Of a stretch of DNA of 64,000 nt, positions 8,183 through 15,653 are shown one piece after another (positions within the stretch are counted from its first letter, which is position 1; the number at the start of each line of letters is the position of its first letter). Source of the DNA: Streptomyces drozdowiczii (GTDB lineage: Bacteria; Actinomycetota; Actinomycetes; Streptomycetales; Streptomycetaceae); contig NZ_CP098740.1 in assembly GCF_026167665.1 (NCBI RefSeq), forward strand, positions 2,294,001-2,358,000, read 5' to 3'. The translations under genes were made by a program, and so were the position numbers. Below the pieces are notes generated by a model. That model was not told where the DNA came from. It did no database searches and worked only from the letters and a program-made list of their open reading frames with translations.

Positions 8183-9127
8183 TCAGGAGTGGGCCAGCGG
8201 GCTGCGGTGGCGCAGCAGCCACTGGTGGTATCCGGCCACCCGTCGCGCCGCGTCCCGGTAGGCGGCCTCCAGTTCCGCGTAGACCTCGGTCGTGTCCGCG
8301 CCGGGCCGGGAGACCAGGAGCAGCCGGACCGCGAGCGGGTCGTCGCGCAGCGGGCGGATCGCCATGTCGTCGCGGGGGCCCGAGGTCGGCTGGCAGGGGG
8401 CGACCGCCTCGCCGAGGACGACGAGGGAGGCGGCGGTGAGGTAGTCGCCGTGCAGCACGACGGGGGCCAGCCCCGCTTCGCTGAACATCCGGCGCAGCCC
8501 GTCCCATTCGCCGTCCACCGTGGGGTCGACCATCCACCGGTCGGCGGCCAGGTCCGCCAGGTCGACCACGGGCAGCGCGGCGGCCGGGTGGTCGCGGGCC
8601 ATGGAGACGAACTGCGGTTCGCGGTCCACCAGGACCCGCTGCTCCAGCCCGTCCGGGACGGCGAGCGGGCAGCCCTCCACCTCGTGCACGAAGGCGACGT
8701 CGAGCCGGCCGGCCTCGACCGCGCGGAGCAGGGCGCGCGCGGAGACGTCGACCCGGAGCGAGATGTCGGTCCCGGGCAGCCTCAGCCGCAGGCGGCGCAG
8801 CCAGCCGCCGATGACCCGGCTGGCGGTGCAGCCGATGCGCAGTCGGGGCCCATCGGTGCTCGCGGCCTCCGCCTTCGCGTCGCTGACCAGGGCGCTCATG
8901 CCGTCGACGAGGGGGCGGGCGCGGCTGAGGACGGCGCGGCCGAGGAGGGTGGGACGGCAGCCGGTGCGTTCGCGGCTGAAGAGTTCGGCGCCGAGCGCGT
9001 TCTCGATCCGGCGCAGCTGGGTGGTGAGCGCGGGCTGGCTCACGCCCAGGGTGCGGGCCGCCCGGTGCAGGCTGCCGCTGTCGGCGATGGCGCAGAGCGC
9101 CCTGAGGTGTCTCACCTCAAGCTCCAT
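8183..9127 (-). CDS. LysR-family regulator of the adjacent snapalysin gene
   Basis: A 314-residue LysR-type regulator. The winged HTH is at the N-terminus (LRALCAIADSGSLHRAARTL, GVSQPALTTQLRRIENALGA) and the periplasmic-binding-like effector domain follows. It is divergent from the snapalysin gene over a 257-bp gap, the known arrangement of snpR and snpA in Streptomyces, where the LysR protein activates the small neutral protease. This assignment is by arrangement and family. The start ATG at 9125-9127 gives the canonical MELEVRHLRAL opening. Confidence 0.88.
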   Translation of the reverse strand: MELEVRHLRALCAIADSGSLHRAARTLGVSQPALTTQLRRIENALGAELFSRERTGCRPTLLGRAVLSRARPLVDGMSALVSDAKAEAASTDGPRLRIGCTASRVIGGWLRRLRLRLPGTDISLRVDVSARALLRAVEAGRLDVAFVHEVEGCPLAVPDGLEQRVLVDREPQFVSMARDHPAAALPVVDLADLAADRWMVDPTVDGEWDGLRRMFSEAGLAPVVLHGDYLTAASLVVLGEAVAPCQPTSGPRDDMAIRPLRDDPLAVRLLLVSRPGADTTEVYAELEAAYRDAARRVAGYHQWLLRHRSPLAHS

Positions 9128-9224
9128 GGGGCCGAGATTAGGGCGGGCCGTCCGGGCGCACCATGGGCCGTAACCCTGTCAAAAGCGAGCAATTCAGCGG
9201 GGGTTGGGCATGTGGTCCGCAGAC

Positions 9225-9241
9225 GTGCACGAGATGTGCAC
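9225..9241. promoter_or_regulatory. Paired GTGCAC sites in the snapalysin promoter region
   Basis: GTGCAC occurs at 9225-9230 and 9236-9241, 11 bp start to start, in the gap between the LysR gene and snpA. GTGCAC is itself a palindrome, so the pair could bind one dimer on one helical face. This is a candidate LysR operator by position only. Confidence 0.35.
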
Positions 9242-9384
9242 ACAAGGGCGATAGGGCGGCGTTATCACCGGCTGACATCATCCGCGCGGGCTCCGCTTCC
9301 CCGACACTCTCTCCGTACCGCCCCCGTCCGAGTCCGATCATCGGACGGGTTCCTCTGACAGGTAACTGGTAGGAGACCCCCCAC

Positions 9385-10044
9385 ATGAGACACCCCAGGA
9401 CCGTCATGTCGGCCGTGCTCGGACTCGGCCTCTCGCTCGCCGCCGCGTTCGGCACCGCCCCCGCCGTCGCCGCTCCGGACGCCTCCGCCTCGGCCCCCCA
9501 CGTCGCGTTCACCGGCCCCTCCGACTCGCACGAGAGCGCCGCCGCCAACAAGGCGTTCTTCGAGGCGGTCGCGAAGTCGGTGGCCGAGAAGCGGGCCGCC
9601 AACCCGGGCGTCCAGTCCGTCACCATCGTCTACAGCACCGCGAACGCCCCGAGCTTCCGCACCCAGATAGCCAACAGCGCGTCGATCTGGAACAGCTCGG
9701 TCTCCAACGTCCGGCTCCAGGAGGGCTCGAACGCCGACTTCTCGTACTACGAGGGCAACGACCCCAGCGGCTCGTACGCCAGCACCGACGGGCACGGCAA
9801 CGGCTACATCTTCCTGGACTACGCCCAGAACCAGCAGTACGACTCGACCCGGGTCACCACCCACGAGACCGGGCACGTACTCGGCCTGCCGGACCACTAC
9901 TCGGGCCCGTGCAGCGAGCTGATGTCCGGCGGCGGTCCCGGCCCGTCCTGCACCAACCCGTATCCGGACGCCAATGAGCGCAACCAGGTGAACTACCTCT
10001 GGCAGAACGGCTTCGCGGCCGCTCTGGCCAACGCCGGTTCCTGA
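9385..10044 (+). CDS. snpA: Snapalysin, secreted small neutral protease (M7)
   Basis: A 219-residue secreted zinc protease of the M7 family, which is specific to Streptomyces. The signal peptide is clear, with cleavage near APAVAA (about residue 29), followed by a short propeptide. The zinc site [11 protein letters not shown] starts at His160 and has the HExxHxxGxxD spacing that sets M7 apart from thermolysin. The tail has paired cysteines ([20 protein letters not shown]). The ATG follows GTAGGAGA. Length and layout match known SnpA proteins. The divergent LysR gene is the expected activator. Confidence 0.95.
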   Translation: MRHPRTVMSAVLGLGLSLAAAFGTAPAVAAPDASASAPHVAFTGPSDSHESAAANKAFFEAVAKSVAEKRAANPGVQSVTIVYSTANAPSFRTQIANSASIWNSSVSNVRLQEGSNADFSYYEGNDPSGSYASTDGHGNGYIFLDYAQNQQYDSTRVTTHETGHVLGLPDHYSGPCSELMSGGGPGPSCTNPYPDANERNQVNYLWQNGFAAALANAGS

Positions 10045-10071
10045 CCGGTCCCGCGCGCCCTCGCGCCGATG

Positions 10072-10096
10072 GGCCGCCCCGCAGGACGGGGCGGCC
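10072..10096. terminator. Hairpin between snpA and the GntR gene
   Basis: GGCCGCCCCG - CAGGA - CGGGGCGGCC, a perfect 10-bp stem between convergent genes; it can serve both. Confidence 0.7.
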
Positions 10097-10109
10097 TGTC
10101 GCCGTGCGT

Positions 10110-10469
10110 TCAGCCGGTGCCGTATTCGGTACGGACCAGGGTCAGCAGTTCGTCCACGGTGAGGCCCAGGCCCCTGGCCTCGCCGACGGTCTCGCGGACC
10201 CGTTCGAGGAGCCGGGCGCGGTGCGGGGAGGCGCCGTCCGCGATGGCCGCGCCCCGGCCCCGGCGCAGCTCGATCAGGCCCTCCTCGCGCAGCCGCTGGT
10301 AGCCCCGCAGCACCGTGTGCACGTTGACGCCGAGCGATTCGGCCAGGACGCGGGCGGCGGGCAGCCGTTCGCCGGGGGCTGCCGCGCCGTCCGCCACGGC
10401 GCGCCGCACACAGGCGGCGATCTGGTCGCCGAGTGGCACGGTGGAGGTGGGGTCGACCCGGAAGAGCAT
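10110..10469 (-). CDS. GntR-family regulator, YtrA subfamily
   Basis: A 119-residue regulator with an N-terminal winged HTH (VPLGDQIAACVRRAVADG; GERLPAARVLAESLGVNVHT; VLRGYQRLREEGLIELRRGRG) and only a short C-terminal dimerisation tail, the hallmark of the YtrA subfamily. Its ATG lies 2 bp after the stop of the DUF1648-type membrane gene, so the two form an operon. YtrA members typically repress their own operon; the inverted repeat upstream of the operon (11467-11489) is the obvious target. The effector is unknown. Confidence 0.88.
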   Translation of the reverse strand: MLFRVDPTSTVPLGDQIAACVRRAVADGAAAPGERLPAARVLAESLGVNVHTVLRGYQRLREEGLIELRRGRGAAIADGASPHRARLLERVRETVGEARGLGLTVDELLTLVRTEYGTG

Positions 10470-10471
10470 GG

Positions 10472-11455
10472 TCAGTGGTCCGTTCGGCGCTGGTCGATGA
10501 GGGTGTTGAGGAGCGCGGCGCCGGTCGCCGAATCGTCCACGGTCACCGCGAAGTCGCGGCCGTTCGACAGCCGGGCCACGATGCCCTCCCCCGACCGGAT
10601 CATGACACCGCTGCGCCCGGGCCGGATGCGGTACCCCCAGCCGCCGTACTCGGTGAACGGGCTGATGTCGCGGCTGGCCGCGGCCTCTATCCGGTCCAGC
10701 GGGACCCGGATGCGCGGCCAGGGCAGCAGCCCGGAGACGGTGAGGCCGCGCCGGTCCACGGTGACGTACGGGCGGGCGAAGGTCGTCAGCAGCACGCCGA
10801 TGACGAGGGCCGGCAGGGCCAGGGGCCAGCCGGCGGTGAACAGCATGGTGACGCCGGTGCCGAGGACCAGCAGCGCGGTGAGCGGCAGCCACCAGGACCC
10901 GGCGCCGCGGGCCCACCCGGCGACCTCCCCGGCGCCCAGCGCGATGCGCGCGCCGTCTTCCTCGGGCCGGTCGCCCGCGGCCGGTTCGGGGACCGGCGTC
11001 AGCAGCGCCGCGAGGTACCCGATCCCGAAGGCGACGACGCCCGCCCCGAGGGCCGCGGCGATGTGCCACATGGGGAAGTGGACGTCCTGCCCCCGGCCCT
11101 GCGCGTCCTCGACCGCGTCCACGTTGATGAGGAGGACCGCCCCCATCAGGTAGCCGAGGAAGGCGGCGAAGGCGTACCCGAAGCCGACCAGCATGCGGTG
11201 CGCCCTGCCGGCGAACTTCCCGAACCCCGCCATCAGCGCCCACAGGAGGCCGACCCCGAGCAGGACGAGTGTGGTGGCGACCAGGTACGAGGTCCGGCCG
11301 GCGTAGTCGTCCACCCGGCCGTTGCCCACGAAGTGGCTGGCCAGCTGGGCGGGCAGCCGGTCGCGGCGGGTGGCGTAGAGCAGCAGGTCGACGGCGAGCG
11401 CGAGCAGGAACGGCAGGGCGGTGAGCACCACGCGGCCGACGGATTTCAGGTTCAT
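10472..11455 (-). CDS. DUF1648-type multi-pass membrane protein
   Basis: A 327-residue membrane protein. The N-terminal domain resembles DUF1648 (LLYATRRDRLPAQLASHFVG followed by helices), with about six to seven hydrophobic segments and a soluble C-terminal PH-like part (VTVDRRGLTVSG, PLDRIEAAASRDI). The ATG at 11453-11455 has GGGAGG 5 nt upstream, which decides against a longer start. It is co-transcribed with the following YtrA-type repressor. In other bacteria DUF1648 proteins next to YtrA-like regulators are linked to cell-envelope stress; that role is inference here. Confidence 0.82.
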   Translation of the reverse strand: MNLKSVGRVVLTALPFLLALAVDLLLYATRRDRLPAQLASHFVGNGRVDDYAGRTSYLVATTLVLLGVGLLWALMAGFGKFAGRAHRMLVGFGYAFAAFLGYLMGAVLLINVDAVEDAQGRGQDVHFPMWHIAAALGAGVVAFGIGYLAALLTPVPEPAAGDRPEEDGARIALGAGEVAGWARGAGSWWLPLTALLVLGTGVTMLFTAGWPLALPALVIGVLLTTFARPYVTVDRRGLTVSGLLPWPRIRVPLDRIEAAASRDISPFTEYGGWGYRIRPGRSGVMIRSGEGIVARLSNGRDFAVTVDDSATGAALLNTLIDQRRTDH

Positions 11456-11466
11456 CAAAACCTCCC

Positions 11467-11504
11467 TTGTTCGCATGCTAGTAGAACAATGAAGGTGGCC
11501 GCAA
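11467..11504 (-). promoter_or_regulatory. Promoter and YtrA-type operator of the DUF1648-GntR operon
   Basis: A perfect inverted repeat TTGTTC-N11-GAACAA spans 11467-11489, directly before the ribosome site. Reading leftward, TTGCGG (11499-11504) and TAGCAT (11475-11480) are spaced 18 bp and make a plausible promoter. The -10 box lies inside the spacer of the repeat, so bound repressor would block polymerase. Confidence 0.65.
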
Positions 11505-11556
11505 TGACGGGTCGGCGATGACCGAGGGGTACGCGGGCGGCGCGGCGCCCGGACGG

Positions 11557-12237
11557 TCAGGCCGTTTCGAGCGGGAACGCTCCCCGGTGGCCCGTGCCGG
11601 CGCCCTCCGTCGGCCGGGGCTCGAACTCCCGGCAGCTCCAGACCTCCTGGACGAAGCCGGTCCGCCGCTCCCACAGCCCGAGCACGTCCTGCTCGCCGGC
11701 CGTGCCCCGGTACGCCTCCTTGGCACCCCGGAAGCAGGCGAGCCCGCCGGAGAGACCGGGGCCGGGCGCCGGGTCCGGGGCCGGGTAGTAGTCGGAGAAC
11801 GCGCAGGCTATGCAGGTCCGCAGGCGGACCCCGGGCGGCAGCTCCCGCTGGATCGTCGCCAGCGCGGACCCGAAGTCGCTCTCGGCCCGCTGCGAGCCGA
11901 AGGCCGCCCCGCCGAACCGGAGTTCCAGATACAGATAGGGGTCGGGCCTGCGCAGCGAGAGCAGGCAGCTCAGGGTCGCCTGCCGTTCCACCCCCTCGGC
12001 CACGACGGGGAACGGCAGGTCCCACTCCAGGACGCAGTCGCCCAGCACGCCGTCCGTCAGCGCGAACAGCCCCTGCTCCGCCGGTCCGGCCGCCACCGGG
12101 CGCAGGCCGTCGAAGCTGCCGCCCTCGAAGTCCACGCCCCGTACGCGGAGGCGGAGTTGCTGCCCGTCGGTGGTGAGGATGACGGCGTCCGATCCCTGCC
12201 GGTCCCGGTACCACCCTGCCCACGACTCATCTGTCAT
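11557..12237 (-). CDS. Uncharacterised protein, resembles Streptomyces DUF6304 family
   Basis: A 226-residue soluble protein with no signal peptide or membrane segment. It opens MTDESWAGWYRDRQGSDAVI, has a beta-rich middle (LRLRVRGVDFEGGSFDGL, DPYLYLELRFGG) and a cysteine pair (RTCIACAFSDYYP). I recall a similar actinobacterial family (DUF6304), but the match is from memory and no function is known to me. It is flanked by the GntR operon and the polyprenyl synthase gene, all leftward, with 95 bp or more to either side, so it is probably transcribed alone. Confidence 0.65.
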   Translation of the reverse strand: MTDESWAGWYRDRQGSDAVILTTDGQQLRLRVRGVDFEGGSFDGLRPVAAGPAEQGLFALTDGVLGDCVLEWDLPFPVVAEGVERQATLSCLLSLRRPDPYLYLELRFGGAAFGSQRAESDFGSALATIQRELPPGVRLRTCIACAFSDYYPAPDPAPGPGLSGGLACFRGAKEAYRGTAGEQDVLGLWERRTGFVQEVWSCREFEPRPTEGAGTGHRGAFPLETA

Positions 12238-12332
12238 GAGCAGGGACTGTAGCCCCTGCCTCCGACACCGCCCCTGCCGCCCTCCGCTTGGCCGGCGCCG
12301 CCCTTCCACACCTCCTTCCGGGCGTCGGTCCG

Positions 12333-13376
12333 TCAGTGCTTCCGGCGGGTGACGAACTCGGCCAGGGCCAGCAGATCGCCCGCCGCCGAGAGGTCCGGGA
12401 CCGCCCTGGACAGGTGGTGCACGGCCCGCGCCATGCGGTCCGCGGCGCAGCTCTGGGCCCAGTCCCGGCCGCCCGCCCGGTCCACCGCCTCCGCCGCCCG
12501 GCCCACCTCGGCGCGGGTGTTCATCGCGCCCCGGTACAGCTCGGCCAGCTCCGCCGCCGCCGGGCCGCCCGCGGTGAGCGCGGCCACCACGGGCAGGGAC
12601 TTCTTGTGGGCGCTGAGATCCGCGCCCACCGGCTTCCCGGTCTGGGCCGGGTCGCCCCAGATGCCGATCAGGTCGTCGATCAGCTGGAAGGCGAGCCCCG
12701 CCTCCCGGCCGAAGCCGTCCATGGCCCGGACGGCCCGGTCGTCGGCGCCCGCGTAGAGCGCGCCCAGGGCGCAGGCGCAGCCGAGCAGCGCGCCGGTCTT
12801 CGCCGTCGCCATGGTCAGGCACTCGTCCAGCGACACCTGGTCCGGGTCGCGGTCCTCGAAGGCGCAGTCGGCCTGCTGGCCCGCGCACAGCTCGATCACG
12901 CAGGTGGAGAGCCGGGCCGAAGCGCCGGGCGACATCGCTCTGCCGTCCTCGGCGAGCAGCCGCTGGGCGAGGGCCAGCATCGCGTCGCCGGCGATGACGG
13001 CGTCCGGGACGCCGAACACCGTCCAGGCGGTGGCCCGGTGGCGGCGGGTGTGGTCCTCGTCGATGACGTCGTCGTGGAGCAGGGTGAAGTTGTGGACGAG
13101 TTCGACGGCGACGGCGGCCCGGACGGCCTGTTCGGGGTCGCCGCCCAGGGCGCGGGTGGCCGCCAGGACGAGCGCCGGTCTGATCGCCTTGCCCGCGCCG
13201 CCCGCCGCCGGGCTGCCGTCGGCGTTCTGCCAGCCGAAGTGGTACATCGCGACCCGCCGGATCGAGCCGGGCAGGGAGGCGACCGCCGCCCGCAGGTGCG
13301 GGTCCACGAGGGCCCGGGTGTACTCAAGGAGCGCCGCGGCCTCGTTGCCCTCGGTCGCGGCGTCTGTTCGGGTCAT
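12333..13376 (-). CDS. Polyprenyl diphosphate synthase, probable encapsulin cargo
   Basis: A trans-isoprenyl diphosphate synthase, 347 residues from the ATG. The first aspartate-rich motif is DDVID (102-106, in LLHDDVIDED); the second is DDLIG (234-238), in which the last Asp is replaced by Gly, a common variant. KAIRPALV and KTGALLG are also conserved. It lies just downstream of a Family 2B encapsulin-like shell gene (eshA). Polyprenyl transferases are a known cargo class of Family 2 encapsulins. An in-frame GTG at 13509-13511 overlaps the eshA stop (GTGA) and would add 45 residues rich in Pro, Arg, Gly and Ser, the composition of Family 2 cargo-loading tails. A terminator-like hairpin in that stretch argues against it, so the start is unsettled. 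Confidence 0.88.
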   Translation of the reverse strand: MTRTDAATEGNEAAALLEYTRALVDPHLRAAVASLPGSIRRVAMYHFGWQNADGSPAAGGAGKAIRPALVLAATRALGGDPEQAVRAAVAVELVHNFTLLHDDVIDEDHTRRHRATAWTVFGVPDAVIAGDAMLALAQRLLAEDGRAMSPGASARLSTCVIELCAGQQADCAFEDRDPDQVSLDECLTMATAKTGALLGCACALGALYAGADDRAVRAMDGFGREAGLAFQLIDDLIGIWGDPAQTGKPVGADLSAHKKSLPVVAALTAGGPAAAELAELYRGAMNTRAEVGRAAEAVDRAGGRDWAQSCAADRMARAVHHLSRAVPDLSAAGDLLALAEFVTRRKH

Positions 13377-13472
13377 GGTCAATCGGTCACCCCTGTCGTT
13401 GCCGCCCCGCCCCGGCCGCTGGCGCGGCGGGGCCGGGGACGTGGGTGGTTGCTGGGTGCGCGGGCGGCCGGG

Positions 13473-13501
13473 GGGCCCGGACCGCGAAAGGGTCCGGGCC
13501 C
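13473..13501 (-). terminator. Hairpin between eshA and the polyprenyl synthase gene
   Basis: GGGCCCGGACC - GCGAAAG - GGTCCGGGCCC, a perfect 11-bp stem starting 7 bp after the eshA stop codon. It probably ends or attenuates eshA transcription. It also lies within the possible N-terminal extension of the downstream gene. Confidence 0.6.
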
Positions 13502-13507
13502 GGTGGC

Positions 13508-14914
13508 TCACCGCCAGCGGCTGACCTCGACGTTCTCCAGGACACCGAGGGCGTCCGGGACGAGGACCGCCGCGGAGTAGTAGGCGGTCACGAGGTAGGA
13601 GATGATCGCCTGCTCGTCGATGCCCATGAAGCGGACCGAGAGGCTGGGCTCGATCTCGTCCGGGATGCCCGTCTGCTGGAGGCCGATGACGCCCTGCTCG
13701 GCCTCGCCGGTCCTCATGCAGATGATCGACGTGGTGCGGGCGTCGCTGACCGGGATCTTGTTGCAGGGGAAGATCGGGACGCCGCGCCAGGCCGGTACGT
13801 GGTGCCCGCCGATGTCCACGCTCTCCGGGACGAGACCGCGCTTGTTGCACTCGCGGCCGAAGGCGGCGATGGCGCGCGGGTGGGCGAGGAAGAGCTTTGA
13901 TCCGCGTCGGCGCGAGAGCAGTTCGTCCATGTCGTCGGGGCTCGGCACCCCGTCGTGCGGCTGGAGCCGCTGGCCGTAGTCGCAGTTGTTGAGGAGGCCG
14001 AACTCGCGGTTGTTGATGAGCTCGTGCTCCTGGCGCTCGCGCAGCGCCTCGACCGTGAGCCGCAACTGCTGCTCGGTCTGGTTCATCGGCTGGTTGTAGA
14101 GGTCCGCGACGCGGCTGTGGACCTTCAGGACGGTCTGGGCGACGCTCAGTTCGTACTCGCGGGGCGCGGCGTCGTAGTCCACGTAGGTGTGCGGGACGAC
14201 GGCCTCGCCGACGTGGCCCGCGGAGAGGTCGATCTCCGCCTCGCCGTACTTGTTGGTGCGCTGCTGCGGGACGGAGAGCAGACCGGCGAGATGGCTGCGC
14301 AGCGAATCCGAGCGTTCGGCGAGGTTCAGCACGTCCGCCCGCCGGAGCGTGAGCACCGTGCACGCGGTGACGGCGCGGGCCGTGTACTCCCAGACGGCGT
14401 CGCCCTCGATGAGGGAGTGGTCCCCGAAATAGGCCCCGTCCGCATGGACCCCGAGCACCGTCTCGTCCCCGTACGGGCCGGTGCCGACCTTCTCGACCTT
14501 GCCGTGCGCCAGCAGGTACACCCGGTCCGCCGCCTCGCCCGCCGTGGCCAGGAGCTGCCCGGCGGGGATCTCGCGCTGCTCGCACCTCCGGGCCAGCTCG
14601 GCGAGCGCCTCCTCGTCCCCGAAGTCCCTCAGCGCCGGAAGCTCCCCCAGCTCGGCGGGGATGACCGTCACCCGGTCCCCGGTCTGCACGAACGTGACCC
14701 GGCCGTCCCCGACCGAGTAGCTCAGCCGGCGGTTCACCCGGTACGTGCCGCCCTGCACCTGGACCCACGGCAGCATCTTCAGCAGCCACCGGGAGGTGAT
14801 CTCCTGCATCTGCGGAGCGGACTTGGTGGTCGTCGCGAGGTTCCGCGCGGCCGCCGTGCCGAGACTCTGCTGCGGCGGCACCTGCGCGTTCTGAACCTCT
14901 TCACCAACGGACAT
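13508..14914 (-). CDS. eshA: EshA: Family 2B encapsulin-like shell protein with cNMP-binding domain
   Basis: A 468-residue protein matching Streptomyces EshA, known as an abundant protein forming large particles and affecting hyphal growth and antibiotic production, and now grouped with Family 2B encapsulins (HK97-fold shells with an inserted cyclic-nucleotide-binding domain). The order is an N-arm (residues 1-45, Gln/Ala/Thr-rich), a shell segment, a Crp-type nucleotide-binding domain at about 95-212 ([37 protein letters not shown]), then the rest of the shell fold ([60 protein letters not shown]). The next gene encodes a polyprenyl synthase, a known Family 2 cargo class. Enclosure of that enzyme and gating by a nucleotide are inference. 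Confidence 0.92.
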   Translation of the reverse strand: MSVGEEVQNAQVPPQQSLGTAAARNLATTTKSAPQMQEITSRWLLKMLPWVQVQGGTYRVNRRLSYSVGDGRVTFVQTGDRVTVIPAELGELPALRDFGDEEALAELARRCEQREIPAGQLLATAGEAADRVYLLAHGKVEKVGTGPYGDETVLGVHADGAYFGDHSLIEGDAVWEYTARAVTACTVLTLRRADVLNLAERSDSLRSHLAGLLSVPQQRTNKYGEAEIDLSAGHVGEAVVPHTYVDYDAAPREYELSVAQTVLKVHSRVADLYNQPMNQTEQQLRLTVEALRERQEHELINNREFGLLNNCDYGQRLQPHDGVPSPDDMDELLSRRRGSKLFLAHPRAIAAFGRECNKRGLVPESVDIGGHHVPAWRGVPIFPCNKIPVSDARTTSIICMRTGEAEQGVIGLQQTGIPDEIEPSLSVRFMGIDEQAIISYLVTAYYSAAVLVPDALGVLENVEVSRWR

Positions 14915-14983
14915 CTGTCGTCCTCTCGATCTATCGGCTGACCTGCGGGAAGAACACTTCCAGCACGAGGACGGGGCACGCCA

Positions 14984-15001
14984 TTACACAAAAGAGTGTG
15001 A
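14984..15001 (-). promoter_or_regulatory. Inverted repeat upstream of eshA
   Basis: TTACAC-N6-GTGTGA (one mismatch between arms) lies 70 bp upstream of the eshA start in an unusually A/T-rich patch. It is a candidate promoter or operator element for eshA. Confidence 0.35.
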
Positions 15002-15076
15002 CTAATCGGGCTTTGGGCGGGGCACAACGCTGCGCGATGCCCACGCGACCCCTCCGCCATGCCCACCACCGGCTTT

Positions 15077-15099
15077 AATTTGCATCCGGAATGCCACTT
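15077..15099. promoter_or_regulatory. NsrR box upstream of nsrR
   Basis: AATTTGCATCC-G-GAATGCCACTT has the 11-1-11 inverted-repeat layout of Streptomyces NsrR sites, with conserved GCAT in the left arm and ATGC in the right. It ends 16 bp before the nsrR ATG, implying autoregulation. Confidence 0.7.
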
Positions 15100-15115
15100 A
15101 CCTAATCTGGCCGCC

Positions 15116-15565
15116 ATGCGGCTGACCAAGTTCACCGACGTCGCGCTGCGCGTTCTCATGCGCCTCGCCGTCGTGAAGCACGAGGAGCCGCCGACCACCC
15201 GCGAGGTGGCGGCGGTCATGCAGGTGCCGTACTCGCACACCGCGAAGGTCGTGGCCCGTCTCCAGCACCTCGGCCTGGTCGAGGCGCGACGGGGCCGGGG
15301 CGGCGGGCTCGCCCTCACCGAGGCGGGCCGGAACGCTTCGGTCGGCGCCCTCGTCCGCGAGCTGGAGGAGCCCGGCGACGTGGTCGACTGCGAGGGCGCC
15401 ACCCCGTGTCCGCTGCGCGCGGCCTGCCGACTGCGCGGCGCCCTGCGCGAGGCACAGGAAGCCTTCTACGCCGCCCTGGACCCGCTCACCGTCGCGGAGT
15501 TGACCGCCGCGCCCACCGGTCCCCTGCTGATCGGCCTCGGCGCCGGTCCACCGCCCCGGGACTGA
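15116..15565 (+). CDS. nsrR: NsrR, Rrf2-family nitric oxide sensor and repressor
   Basis: A 149-residue Rrf2-family regulator. The winged HTH is N-terminal (MRLTKFTDVALRVLMRLAV; TTREVAAVMQVPYSHTAKVV). Cys92, Cys98 and Cys104 (DCEGATPCPLRAAC) match in spacing the three cysteines that hold the [4Fe-4S] cluster of S. coelicolor NsrR; nitrosylation of that cluster releases DNA. The start is ATG 15116, which gives the standard MRLTKF opening. The next gene is hmpA and both genes carry an 11-1-11 repeat in front, so this is a compact NO-response pair. Confidence 0.95.
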   Translation: MRLTKFTDVALRVLMRLAVVKHEEPPTTREVAAVMQVPYSHTAKVVARLQHLGLVEARRGRGGGLALTEAGRNASVGALVRELEEPGDVVDCEGATPCPLRAACRLRGALREAQEAFYAALDPLTVAELTAAPTGPLLIGLGAGPPPRD

Positions 15566-15610
15566 CCCCCGCCGCACCGGGCCCCCGGCCCGGTGCCTAC
15601 ACTGCCGTTA

Positions 15611-15633
15611 AATGCGCATCTCAGATGCCAATT
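15611..15633. promoter_or_regulatory. NsrR box upstream of hmpA
   Basis: AATGCGCATCT-C-AGATGCCAATT is a strong 11-1-11 inverted repeat (the right arm complements to AATTGGCATCT). It ends 20 bp before the hmpA ATG, in a position to block its promoter. Confidence 0.8.
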
Positions 15634-15653
15634 CAATATCCGAGGAGTCACCG

